A stretch of 64,000 bases of DNA from CAVVNP01 sp963800235 (GTDB lineage: Bacteria > Actinomycetota > Acidimicrobiia > Acidimicrobiales > Iamiaceae), in assembly GCA_963800235.1 (NCBI GenBank), contig CAWDAD010000003.1, forward strand, positions 868,001 to 932,000, in the 5' to 3' direction. Positions 29,000 through 36,124 of this stretch are shown piece by piece. Made by a program: the position numbers and the translations under genes. Numbering within the stretch: the stretch's first letter is position 1; each line of letters begins with the position of its first letter. The notes under the pieces are model-generated. The model saw only the letters and a program-made list of their open reading frames with translations, was not told where the DNA came from and did not search any database.

Positions 29000-29686
29000 G
29001 TGGAGCCGCAGATCGACAACGCCGACCTCTACCGCGACATCCGCGAGCGCACCGTCGCCATGCTCCGCGCCCACGGTGGCGACGGCACCGGCTCGGTGCG
29101 CTGCTGCCCCGAGTGGACGATCACCCAGGTGGCGAGCCACACCGCCGGCGTGTGCGCGGACATCCTGGCCGGCAACATCGGCGCCGCCGGGACCGACCCG
29201 TGGACGGCGGCGCAGGTCGAGGCTCGCACCGGCCGCACCCTGACCGAGGTGCTCGACGAGTGGGACGAGCTCGGTCCCCGGGTGGAGGCCGCCCTCGCCG
29301 GCGGCGCCATGCCCGACCAGCTCGTGTTCGACACCGTCAGCCACGAGCAGGACCTGCGGGGCGCCCTCGACCAGCCCGGGGCGCGCGACGGTCCCGCCCT
29401 CCTGGCCGGCCTGCGGTTCCTGCTCGACGCGCTCGACGAGTCCGCCCGGTCGGCGGGTCTCCCCGCGCTGCGGATCGTCACCGGCCCCCACGACCGCGTC
29501 GTCGGCGACGGCGAGCCCGCGGCCACCCTCACCGTGGCCCCCTTCGAGTTCCTCCGCTCGTTCACGGGGCGCCGGTCGGTCGAGCAGGTCGGCAGCCTCG
29601 ACTGGGGTGGCGCCGACCCGACGCCGTGGACGTCGCTGCTCCGGGTCGGCCCGTTCAGCCCCAGCCCCGACCCCGTGGTCGAGTAG
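29000..29686 (+). CDS. Maleylpyruvate isomerase/mycothiol-dependent-type protein (DinB-like)
   Basis: The 228-residue protein has the TIGR03083-type layout common in actinobacteria: an N-terminal four-helix DinB-like domain with the metal-site pattern (CPEWTITQVASHTAG, then VSHEQDLRGAL) and a C-terminal sterol-carrier-like extension. Several members use mycothiol as a cofactor, but the substrate here is unknown. GTG at 29000 has GGAGG six nt upstream and is preferred over an upstream ATG at 28940. It is divergent from the ABC1 gene. Confidence 0.75.
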   Translation: MEPQIDNADLYRDIRERTVAMLRAHGGDGTGSVRCCPEWTITQVASHTAGVCADILAGNIGAAGTDPWTAAQVEARTGRTLTEVLDEWDELGPRVEAALAGGAMPDQLVFDTVSHEQDLRGALDQPGARDGPALLAGLRFLLDALDESARSAGLPALRIVTGPHDRVVGDGEPAATLTVAPFEFLRSFTGRRSVEQVGSLDWGGADPTPWTSLLRVGPFSPSPDPVVE

Positions 29687-29704
29687 CCCCCCCCCGTCCG
29701 GGGG
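29687..29704. terminator. Hairpin between convergent genes
   Basis: A run of nine C is followed by GTCC and five G, giving a CCCCC/GGGGG stem (29691–29704) between two convergent genes. It could terminate from either side, but no U-tract is present. Confidence 0.4.
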
Positions 29705-29755
29705 ACCCGGTCGAGCGCCTGCCGCCTCGGCTGACCGCCCGGGGCTGGTCGTCGC

Positions 29756-30862
29756 TCAGGTCACCTCGACGGTGGACCGCTCCAGGCCGCGGGCGGCGGC
29801 GACGAGCCCGGCCTCGTCGGCCACGGCGTCACGGACGGACCGGGCCAGCCGCCCGAACGGCCCGACGGTGACCGCCAGCGCCTGGCCCTGCTTCCTGGCC
29901 CGCCAGGTGCCGACCACCTCGGTGCCCACCAGGAGGGCGCCGGGGTTGCCCAGGATCTTCCAGAGCTGCTTCTGGTGGTCGCGCCCGGGCACGAGGAGGT
30001 GGCGGTCACGGGCCTGGAGGTACGGGTCCCACGGTGGCAGCAGCCGGACGACGTCGGGGGCCTCGGCCCGCTCGAGATCGGCCAGGTCGTCCTCGAGCAG
30101 GAAGCGCGTCGCGCCCTCGACCTCGACCTCGACCAGCCCCGGCGGCCACATGGGCTCGAGCAGCTCGGCCTTCGTCCCGACGAAGCCGGCTGCATCCCGG
30201 GGTCGCGCCGGACCGTGCAGGCGCAGGTAGGCCTCGACGATCGCCCGGGTGCCCGCCGCCTTGCTCGGTCGGGCCCGCCAGCGGGACAGGCGGGTGAACC
30301 GCACCGGCGGCGGTCCCGGGACGATGCGGCCGCCACCGGGCAGGGTCGCCAGCCGCAGCAGCTGCTCGTTGACGTGGGTGGTGCGGCACGAGCGGCACGC
30401 CGACAGGTACGCCGGGGGGAGCTGCTCGGTGACGGCTGCGCTCAGCTCGCCCTTGCTGATGCCGTCGTCGTCGACGGCGGCCAGCGCCGTCGCCACCGCC
30501 TCGGCGGTGGTGGCGATCGCCTCGAGGGTGGAGCGGCCCCCGTCGAGCAGCTCGGGGCCGAGCCGGCCCAGCCGCTCGGCGGCGTCGTCGTCGGAGAGCG
30601 GCCAGAGCGCCTTGGCCAGCCGGACCAGCTCGCCGGGTCGGTGGAGGTGGGGGGCGCCCCGGTGGGTCCACGCCTCCTCGAGCGCCGACGGGTCGAACCC
30701 GGCGGGCAGCCGCGCGGCCAGGGCCGTGTCCGCCGCCGCCCGGCTGGCGACCTGCACGCCGAGGTCGAGCACCGCCAGTGCGACCGGGTCGTGGACGGCG
30801 CGCTCGAACTGGTGGCGCCCGGCCCGGAAGGCCAGCACCTGCTCGCGACCGATCGCCGCCAC
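29756..30862 (-). CDS. Winged-helix DNA-binding protein, HTH_42 (AlkZ/YcaQ-like) family
   Basis: This 368-residue protein follows the HTH_42 family. The N-terminus is REQVLAFRAGRHQF, winged-helix segments occupy the middle (YLRLHGPARPRDAAGFVGTK), and the late conserved block is LLPPWDPYLQARDRHLLVP...GALLVGTEVVGTWR. Members include AlkZ-type glycosylases that unhook interstrand crosslinks. The QxQ catalytic motif is not obvious in the N-terminus, so it may be a non-glycosylase member. It lies 25 nt before dnaB on the same strand, although the usual dnaB neighbours lie upstream of dnaB. Confidence 0.7.
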   Translation of the reverse strand: MAAIGREQVLAFRAGRHQFERAVHDPVALAVLDLGVQVASRAAADTALAARLPAGFDPSALEEAWTHRGAPHLHRPGELVRLAKALWPLSDDDAAERLGRLGPELLDGGRSTLEAIATTAEAVATALAAVDDDGISKGELSAAVTEQLPPAYLSACRSCRTTHVNEQLLRLATLPGGGRIVPGPPPVRFTRLSRWRARPSKAAGTRAIVEAYLRLHGPARPRDAAGFVGTKAELLEPMWPPGLVEVEVEGATRFLLEDDLADLERAEAPDVVRLLPPWDPYLQARDRHLLVPGRDHQKQLWKILGNPGALLVGTEVVGTWRARKQGQALAVTVGPFGRLARSVRDAVADEAGLVAAARGLERSTVEVT

Positions 30863-30887
30863 GGTGGTCCCTGCCGCTCCGACCGGG

Positions 30888-32279
30888 TCAGACCGTCTTC
30901 GCCATGTTGGCGAACAGCGTGTAGTGGCTGAGGAAGGCCAGCCGCACCTTGTCGGTCGGGCCCGAGCGGTGCTTGGCCACGATGACCTCGGCGGTGCCCA
31001 CGTCCGGTGACTCCGGGTTGTAGAGCTCGTCGCGGTAGATGAACGCCACCACGTCGGCGTCCTGCTCCAGCGAACCGCTCTCGCGCAGGTCGGACAGCAG
31101 CGGACGCTTGTCGGCGCGCTGCTCGAGGCCCCGGTTGAGCTGGGCCAGGGCCATGACCGGGGTCTCGAGCTCGCGGGCGAGGATCTTGAGGCTCCGGCTG
31201 ATCTCCGACACCTCGACCTGGCGGCTCTCGGCGCCGGAGCGGCCGGTCATCAGCTGCACGTAGTCGACGACGACCAGGGCCAGGTCGCCCTCGCGGCTCT
31301 TCAGCCGCCGGGCCTTGGCCCGGATCTCCATCACGTTGACGTTGGGGTTGTCGTCGATCCAGAGCTTGGCCTCGGCCAGCCGGTCGGTGGCGGAGATGAT
31401 GCGCCGCCAGTCCTCGTCGGTGAGCTTGCCGTTGCGGACCTTGGTGGAGTCGACCCGGGCCTCCCCGCAGAGCAGCCGCTGGCTCAGCTCGACGCGGCTC
31501 ATCTCCAGCGAGAAGAACAGCACCGGGCGCTCGGCCCGCATGGCGGCGTGCAGGGCGCAGCCAAGGGCGAAGCTGGTCTTGCCCATGCCGGGGCGGGCAC
31601 CGACCACGACCAGGGCGCTCGGCTGGAGCCCGGCGGTCAGCTCGTCGAGGTCGGTGAAGCCGGTGGGCACGCCGGTGATGGCGTCGCCGCGGTTGTAGAG
31701 CGTCTCGAGCCGCTCGAGGGCGCCGTACAGCAGCTCGTAGAGCTTGGTGGTCGACTCGGTGACGCGGTGCTGGGCCACCTCGAACACCATCGACTCGGCC
31801 CGGTCGATGGCGGCGGTGACGTCGTCGGGCATCTCGTAGCCCAGCTCGGCGATGTCGCCGGCCACCCCGATGAGCCGACGCAGCAGCGCGTGCTCCTCGA
31901 CGATGCGGGCGTAGCGGCCGGCGTTGCTGGTCGCCGGGGTGCCGGCCTGGAGGGCGAGGAGCACCTGGGCGCCGCCGACCACGTCGAGCAGGTCACGGCG
32001 GCGCAGCTCCTCGGCGACGGTGACCGGGTCGACCGGCTCGCCCCGTCCGACGATGGTGGTGATGGCCTCGAAGACGTGGCCGTGGGCCGGCTTGTAGAAG
32101 TGCTTGGCGTCGATGACCTCCGACGCCGCCGACATCGCGTCACGCGACAGCAGCATGGCGCCGAGCAGCGACTCCTCGGCCTGCAGGTTGTGCGGCGGCA
32201 CCCGTCCGGGGGGACCGGACCGCCGCCGCATGGGCTCTGGTGGGGGGACGTCGTCGTCGGGGAGCTCGGCGAAGGCCAT
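30888..32279 (-). CDS. dnaB: Replicative DNA helicase DnaB
   Basis: DnaB is the hexameric 5'-3' helicase of the replication fork. The N-terminal domain begins at PHNLQAEESLLGAMLLS; the RecA-like domain has Walker A GARPGMGKTS and the loop SLEMSRVELSQRL. Walker B and motif H4 lie in LVVVDYVQLMTGR and LNRGLEQRADKRPLLSDLRESGSLEQDADVV. It is full length at 463 residues, with no intein at the usual insertion points. It lies downstream of rpsF-ssb-rpsR-rplI, the order in M. tuberculosis. Confidence 0.97.
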   Translation of the reverse strand: MAFAELPDDDVPPPEPMRRRSGPPGRVPPHNLQAEESLLGAMLLSRDAMSAASEVIDAKHFYKPAHGHVFEAITTIVGRGEPVDPVTVAEELRRRDLLDVVGGAQVLLALQAGTPATSNAGRYARIVEEHALLRRLIGVAGDIAELGYEMPDDVTAAIDRAESMVFEVAQHRVTESTTKLYELLYGALERLETLYNRGDAITGVPTGFTDLDELTAGLQPSALVVVGARPGMGKTSFALGCALHAAMRAERPVLFFSLEMSRVELSQRLLCGEARVDSTKVRNGKLTDEDWRRIISATDRLAEAKLWIDDNPNVNVMEIRAKARRLKSREGDLALVVVDYVQLMTGRSGAESRQVEVSEISRSLKILARELETPVMALAQLNRGLEQRADKRPLLSDLRESGSLEQDADVVAFIYRDELYNPESPDVGTAEVIVAKHRSGPTDKVRLAFLSHYTLFANMAKTV

Positions 32280-32341
32280 CGTGATCTCACCTTCCCGCGG
32301 GATGGCTGTGCGCCGCCACAGGAAGAACCTGGGGATCTGGC

Positions 32342-32360
32342 TGTGGACGGTTGTGGATGG
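32342..32360 (-). promoter_or_regulatory. Two DnaA-box-like 9-mers between rplI and dnaB
   Basis: Read on the minus strand, CCATCCACA (32352–32360) and CCGTCCACA (32342–32350) lie one base apart in the same orientation. Each matches 7 of 9 positions of the DnaA box forms TTATCCACA or TTGTCCACA. They are in the 108-nt gap before dnaB. They might bind DnaA to regulate dnaB, but two weak boxes do not make an origin. Confidence 0.3.
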
Positions 32361-32387
32361 CCCCCGGGCGGCCCGGGCGAGGTCGAC

Positions 32388-32834
32388 CTAGTCGGTCACG
32401 ACCTCGAGGGTGACCTGGAACTGGACGTCGGCGTGCAGCTTGGCCTGGACCTCGTGCACGCCGGCGCTCTTGATCGGCTCGTCGAGGTGCAGGTCGCGCC
32501 GGTCGACGTCGAGACCGGTCTGGGCCTTGATGGCGTCGGCCACCTCGGCGGTGGTGACCGAACCGAACAGGCGACCGGCGCTGCCGGCCCGGGCGGTGAC
32601 GGTGATGGTGGTCGGGACGAGGGTCTTGGCGATGTCCTCGGCGGCCGAGCGGGCGGCGGCGTCCTTGACGTCGCGAGCGCGGCGCATGGCCTGGGCCTGG
32701 GACTCGGCACCACGGCTCGCGGTCAGGGCGTAGCCCTTCGGCAGCAGGAAGTTGCGGGCGTAGCCGTCGGCCACGTCGACCACGTCGCCGCGCTTGCCCA
32801 GGTTGTCGAGGTCGGTGCGCAGCACGACGCGCAT
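32388..32834 (-). CDS. rplI: 50S ribosomal protein L9
   Basis: L9 binds 23S rRNA at the base of the L1 stalk. The N-terminal domain VVLRTDLDNLGKRGDVVDVADGYARNFLLPKG is canonical, followed by the long connecting helix and the C-terminal domain with AGRLFGSVTTAEVADAI. It has 148 residues. Its start overlaps the rpsR stop as TGATG. Confidence 0.97.
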   Translation of the reverse strand: MRVVLRTDLDNLGKRGDVVDVADGYARNFLLPKGYALTASRGAESQAQAMRRARDVKDAAARSAAEDIAKTLVPTTITVTARAGSAGRLFGSVTTAEVADAIKAQTGLDVDRRDLHLDEPIKSAGVHEVQAKLHADVQFQVTLEVVTD

Positions 32835-33253
32835 CACTCGGCACCGCCCTCGTCGGCGGATGGGGCGCGCTCGGCCGGAGCGCCGGCACCGTCGTCGGAG
32901 CTGGCGGTGGGCGGCGGGGCGGTCGGGCGCGGCGGCGGCCCGTCGGCGCGGATGCCGGGACGGTCCGAGCCCCGGTCGCGGTTGCCCCGCTGCTGGGTGA
33001 CCCGGGTGGTGTAGGGGATCAGCGCCATCTCGCGGGCGTTCTTGATGGCCATGGCCACCGTCGCCTGCTGCTGGGCGTTGTTGCCGGTCACCCGTCGCGC
33101 CCGGATCTTGGCCCGGTCGGAGATGAAGCGGCGCAGCAGGTTGACGTCCTTGTAGTCGACGTACTCGACCTTCTCCTGGACGAGGACGCTGATCTTCTTC
33201 TTGGCGCGCCGGGCGTTGTCCTTGTTCTTGCCGCGCTTGGGCTTGGCTGCCAT
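32834..33253 (-). CDS. rpsR: 30S ribosomal protein S18 with long C-terminal tail
   Basis: The first ~85 residues are S18 (EYVDYKDVNLLRRFISDRAKIRARRVTGN, then IKNAREMALIPYT). There are no cysteines, so it is the zinc-independent form. It then continues for about 50 residues rich in Pro, Ala, Arg, Asp and Glu that ordinary S18 proteins lack. Both ends overlap neighbours by one base (TGATG), so the long tail is probably real. S18 pairs with S6 on the 30S platform, and rpsF is in the same operon. Confidence 0.95.
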   Translation of the reverse strand: MAAKPKRGKNKDNARRAKKKISVLVQEKVEYVDYKDVNLLRRFISDRAKIRARRVTGNNAQQQATVAMAIKNAREMALIPYTTRVTQQRGNRDRGSDRPGIRADGPPPRPTAPPPTASSDDGAGAPAERAPSADEGGAE

Positions 33254-33714
33254 CAGAAGGGCTCCTCGTCGTCGTTGTAGCTGCCCCCGCCGGAGCTCGG
33301 TTCGTTGCGGACCGGTCGGTTGCTGCCGCTGTCGCCACCGGAGCCGCCCTCGCGCCGCTCGTTCTTGCGGATGCTGGCGGTGGCCCACCGCAGGCTCGGG
33401 CCGACCTCGTCGGCGATGATCTCGACCTTCGAGCGCTTGTCGCCGCCCTCGGTCTGCCAGGAGCGCTGCTCGAGCCGCCCGGAGACCAGCACGCGAGCCC
33501 CCTTGTGGAGGGACTCGCCCACGTTCTCGGCCATCTGCGCCCAGCAGGTGATGTCGAAGAAGGAGGTCTGCTCCTCCCAGTCGTTGGTCTGCCGGTTCTG
33601 CCAGCGGCGGTTGACCGCCAGGCCGAAGCTGGCGACGGCCTGACCGCTGTTGGTGAAGCGGAGCTCGGGGTCGCGGGTGACGTTCCCGACGACGGTGACG
33701 GTGTTGTCTGGCAT
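33253..33714 (-). CDS. ssb: Single-stranded DNA-binding protein
   Basis: The OB-fold covers about residues 1–110 (VTVVGNVTRDPELRFTNSGQAV, SFFDITCWAQMAENV, KGARVLVSGRLEQRSWQ). A Gly/Ser/Asn-rich linker leads to the acidic DDEEPF tip that recruits replication and repair proteins. It has 153 residues. It lies between rpsF and rpsR, with the stop overlapping the rpsR start. Confidence 0.97.
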   Translation of the reverse strand: MPDNTVTVVGNVTRDPELRFTNSGQAVASFGLAVNRRWQNRQTNDWEEQTSFFDITCWAQMAENVGESLHKGARVLVSGRLEQRSWQTEGGDKRSKVEIIADEVGPSLRWATASIRKNERREGGSGGDSGSNRPVRNEPSSGGGSYNDDEEPF

Positions 33715-33729
33715 GGGTCCTCCTGCGGG

Positions 33730-34074
33730 TTACCCGGCGCTCGCCGGGGTGGCCTGCTCGCCGAACAGCCCTCGACGGGCGGCCTCGGCGTCGGGCAGGC
33801 GCAGCAACTTGTGGCGGACGATCGGGTCCGCGAGACGAAGGTTGCGGTCGAGCCCGTCGAGGGCGCCGGGCTCGGCGAGGATCTCGAAGACCACGTAGGA
33901 GCCCTCGGTCTTGTGGTCGATCTCGTAGGCGAAGCGGCGCTTGCCCCACTTGTCGGTGGTCTTGGTGGTCGCACCGGCCGACTCGACCTGGGCGTTCACC
34001 TTGTTGATCTCGCCGGCCACCGCCGACTCGTCGAGATCACCGTCGACGATGATCATGAGCTCATAGGCCCGCAT
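33730..34074 (-). CDS. rpsF: 30S ribosomal protein S6
   Basis: S6 forms a heterodimer with S18 on the 30S platform. The sequence MRAYELMIIVDGDLDE and the KWGKRRFAYEIDHKTEGSYVVFE block are typical. ATG 34074 is preceded by GGGAGG, and the family starts here; a longer open frame to 34152 is rejected. It has 114 residues and is the first gene of rpsF-ssb-rpsR-rplI. Confidence 0.96.
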   Translation of the reverse strand: MRAYELMIIVDGDLDESAVAGEINKVNAQVESAGATTKTTDKWGKRRFAYEIDHKTEGSYVVFEILAEPGALDGLDRNLRLADPIVRHKLLRLPDAEAARRGLFGEQATPASAG

Positions 34075-34112
34075 GGCGGACACCACCTCCCTCTGGACCC
34101 GCGTGGGGCGGG

Positions 34113-34129
34113 GCCCCGACGATCGGGGC
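34113..34129 (-). promoter_or_regulatory. Hairpin in the rpsF leader
   Basis: GCCCCGA and TCGGGGC pair perfectly (7 bp) around a 3-nt loop, 39–55 nt upstream of the rpsF ATG. rpsF leaders in other bacteria bind the S6:S18 complex for feedback control; a second GC-rich region and GGTGTCCGCC next to the start could take part. I cannot assign the known motif with confidence. Confidence 0.35.
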
Positions 34130-34227
34130 AGGGCTTCGATTGGACCGGTCAACCGTAGTGGGTGGTCGGGGCAGGCACCGCATCGAGGTCCATCATGACG
34201 ATGGGGGGTGACAGGGAAGCCGGCCGT

Positions 34228-34923
34228 CTAGCTCCCCGACCGGGCCGGGCACGTCGCCGAGGCGTCGAGGGCCACGCCGGCGCCGGGCTGCAGGCCGAGG
34301 GCGGGCAGTCGGCCGGCCGGGACCTCGACGGCCAGCCGGAAGGGCTCCGCCACCCCGTAGACCCGGCAGTCGGCCCGGTCCCCGCACGGCGCCATGTCGT
34401 AGGCGTCGACGACGGCGCCGTTGGCCCCGACGTAGGCGATCGAGAGCGGCAGGGGCGTGTCGCGCATGTAGAAGCCGCCGGCCTGCTCGGTCGGGAAGGC
34501 GAAGGCCATGCCGTCGTACCCGCCGAGCGACCGGTCTCGCACGGTCATGAGGCCGAAGTGCTGCTGGGCCTCGGTGGTGGCGGTCAGCACGCACAGCTCG
34601 GCGGTGGCGCCGGACGGCGCGGTCACCCGCAGGACGCCCTCGCCGAAGCCGCACCGCGGCGTGCGCCCGGCGCCGTAGCGGGTGCCGGCCGGCATCGCAG
34701 GGGGCGGGGACACGTGGCCCTGCGGTGACACGGTGCCCGAGCCCACGGGCCCGACGCAGCCTCCCGGGCCCTTGGCGGTCCCCGACCCGGACCCGCCACG
34801 GTCGAGCACCACCGCGGCCACGACGACGACCAGGCCGAGCACCAGCAGCGCCACGCCGGCGACCGCCAGCGGCGAGCGGCGGGACGGGCGTCGGCCCGAG
34901 GCCTCCTCGTCGTCGGGGGCCAA
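34228..34923 (-). CDS. DUF192 family protein with N-terminal membrane anchor
   Basis: The 231-residue protein has one transmembrane helix (residues ~19–42) and an exported DUF192 domain with LMTVRDRSLGGYDGMAFAFP, GGFYMRDTPLPLSIAYV and VVDAYDMAPC. Function is unknown; family members are often lipoproteins or membrane-anchored. Cysteine pairs in the loops may form disulfides. The start is TTG, directly adjacent to the panB TAG stop, which makes co-translation likely. Confidence 0.75.
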   Translation of the reverse strand: MAPDDEEASGRRPSRRSPLAVAGVALLVLGLVVVVAAVVLDRGGSGSGTAKGPGGCVGPVGSGTVSPQGHVSPPPAMPAGTRYGAGRTPRCGFGEGVLRVTAPSGATAELCVLTATTEAQQHFGLMTVRDRSLGGYDGMAFAFPTEQAGGFYMRDTPLPLSIAYVGANGAVVDAYDMAPCGDRADCRVYGVAEPFRLAVEVPAGRLPALGLQPGAGVALDASATCPARSGS

Positions 34924-35802
34924 CTACCCCCCGCTGCCGTACAGGTCGAGGGTGGCGGCGACCTGCGCCTTCAGGTGGTAGCTCTCGTCGGGGCCGGGGA
35001 ACGCGCCGCTGCGCACGTCGGCCGCGTAGGCGCCGAGCGCCTCGACCGCGGCTTCGCCCAGCGAGGCGTAGCGCCGCACGAACTTGGGGGCGAGCCGGTC
35101 CTCGATGCCGAGCACGTCGTGGAACACCAGCACCTGCCCGTCGCAGCTCGGCCCGGCGCCGATGCCGATGGTGGGCACGTCGATCGCCTCGGTGACCAGG
35201 GCGGCCACCTCGGCGGGCACGCCCTCGAGCACGACGGCGAAGCAGCCGGCGTGGGCCAGCGCCTTGGCGTCGTCGACCAGCTGCAGCGCGGCCTCCGACG
35301 ACTTGGCCTGGACCTTGAAGCCGCCCATGGCGTGCAGGGACTGCGGCGTCAGGCCGAGGTGGCCCATCACCGGGATCTCGGCGTCGACCAGCGCCTCGAC
35401 CATGGGCAGGCGCTTGCGGCCCCCCTCGAGCTTGACCGCCTGCGCCCCGGCGCGGATCAGCCGGGCGGCGTTGGCGACCGTGTCCGCCACCGACACGTGG
35501 TAGCTCATCCACGGCAGGTCGGCGACGACCAGCGCCGCCGGGCGGGCCCGCGCCACCGCCGCGGTGTGGTGGGCGATGTCGTCGACGGTGACCTGCAGGG
35601 TGTCGTCGTAGCCGAGGACGACCATGGCGACCGAGTCGCCGACCAGGATCAGGTCGACCCCGGCCTTGTCGGCGGCCCGGGAGCCGGGCGCGTCGTAGGC
35701 GGTGACCATGACCAGCGGCGGGCCGCCGTCGGCGGCCTTGCGGGCCCGCACCGCGGGGACCGTGACCGGTGTGCGCGGCGAACCGGCGTCGTTCGAGCTC
35801 AT
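34924..35802 (-). CDS. panB: 3-methyl-2-oxobutanoate hydroxymethyltransferase
   Basis: PanB makes ketopantoate from 2-oxoisovalerate and methylene-tetrahydrofolate, the first committed step of pantothenate and CoA synthesis. Conserved blocks are VMVTAYDAPGSRAADKAGVD, LVGDSVAMVVLGYDDT (metal-binding Asp), VKLEGG, MGHLGLTPQS and IGIGAGPSCDGQVLVFHD. It has 292 residues. The ATG at 35802 has GGAGG at good spacing. No other pan genes are in the window. Confidence 0.95.
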   Translation of the reverse strand: MSSNDAGSPRTPVTVPAVRARKAADGGPPLVMVTAYDAPGSRAADKAGVDLILVGDSVAMVVLGYDDTLQVTVDDIAHHTAAVARARPAALVVADLPWMSYHVSVADTVANAARLIRAGAQAVKLEGGRKRLPMVEALVDAEIPVMGHLGLTPQSLHAMGGFKVQAKSSEAALQLVDDAKALAHAGCFAVVLEGVPAEVAALVTEAIDVPTIGIGAGPSCDGQVLVFHDVLGIEDRLAPKFVRRYASLGEAAVEALGAYAADVRSGAFPGPDESYHLKAQVAATLDLYGSGG

Positions 35803-35867
35803 CGGAGCCTCCTTCCCGTCCAGCGCCACTCGGCTGCCGGCGGTGCGGTAACGATACCGTCCGGGTC

Positions 35868-36086
35868 GTGGACCTGTCACCCGACGAACCGCCCGAGCTC
35901 GACCTGGTCGAACCGCCGCCGAGCCGGTGCGACAGCTGCGGCGCCGACGACGAGGAGCTGGTCCGGGTCCGGCGCATCTACCTCGACCCGACCGCCGAGG
36001 GGCCCGGCTCGGAGCGGGTGGTCGACGAGGTGGAGTGGTGGTGCCTGCCCTGCCGCACCCACTACCCCCACCAGGTGCAGGGGTAG
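35868..36086 (+). CDS. Small zinc-ribbon-like protein, unknown
   Basis: This 72-residue protein has two CxxC pairs, CDSC near residue 25 and CLPC near 61, that could form a zinc ribbon. Acidic Pro/Glu-rich residues precede them. GTG 35868 is chosen because TACCGT lies 7 nt upstream, the leaderless pattern of this genome. It is divergent from panB and convergent with the penicillin-binding protein gene. Family not recognised. Confidence 0.6.
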   Translation: MDLSPDEPPELDLVEPPPSRCDSCGADDEELVRVRRIYLDPTAEGPGSERVVDEVEWWCLPCRTHYPHQVQG

Positions 36087-36124
36087 CCCCCGCCGGGCGC
36101 GGGTTCGCCCGCCGCCGACCCGGC

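Noticed and set aside
32280..32387. Origin of replication
   Set aside because: Only two weak DnaA-box-like words, no AT-rich unwinding region, and no dnaA or dnaN nearby.
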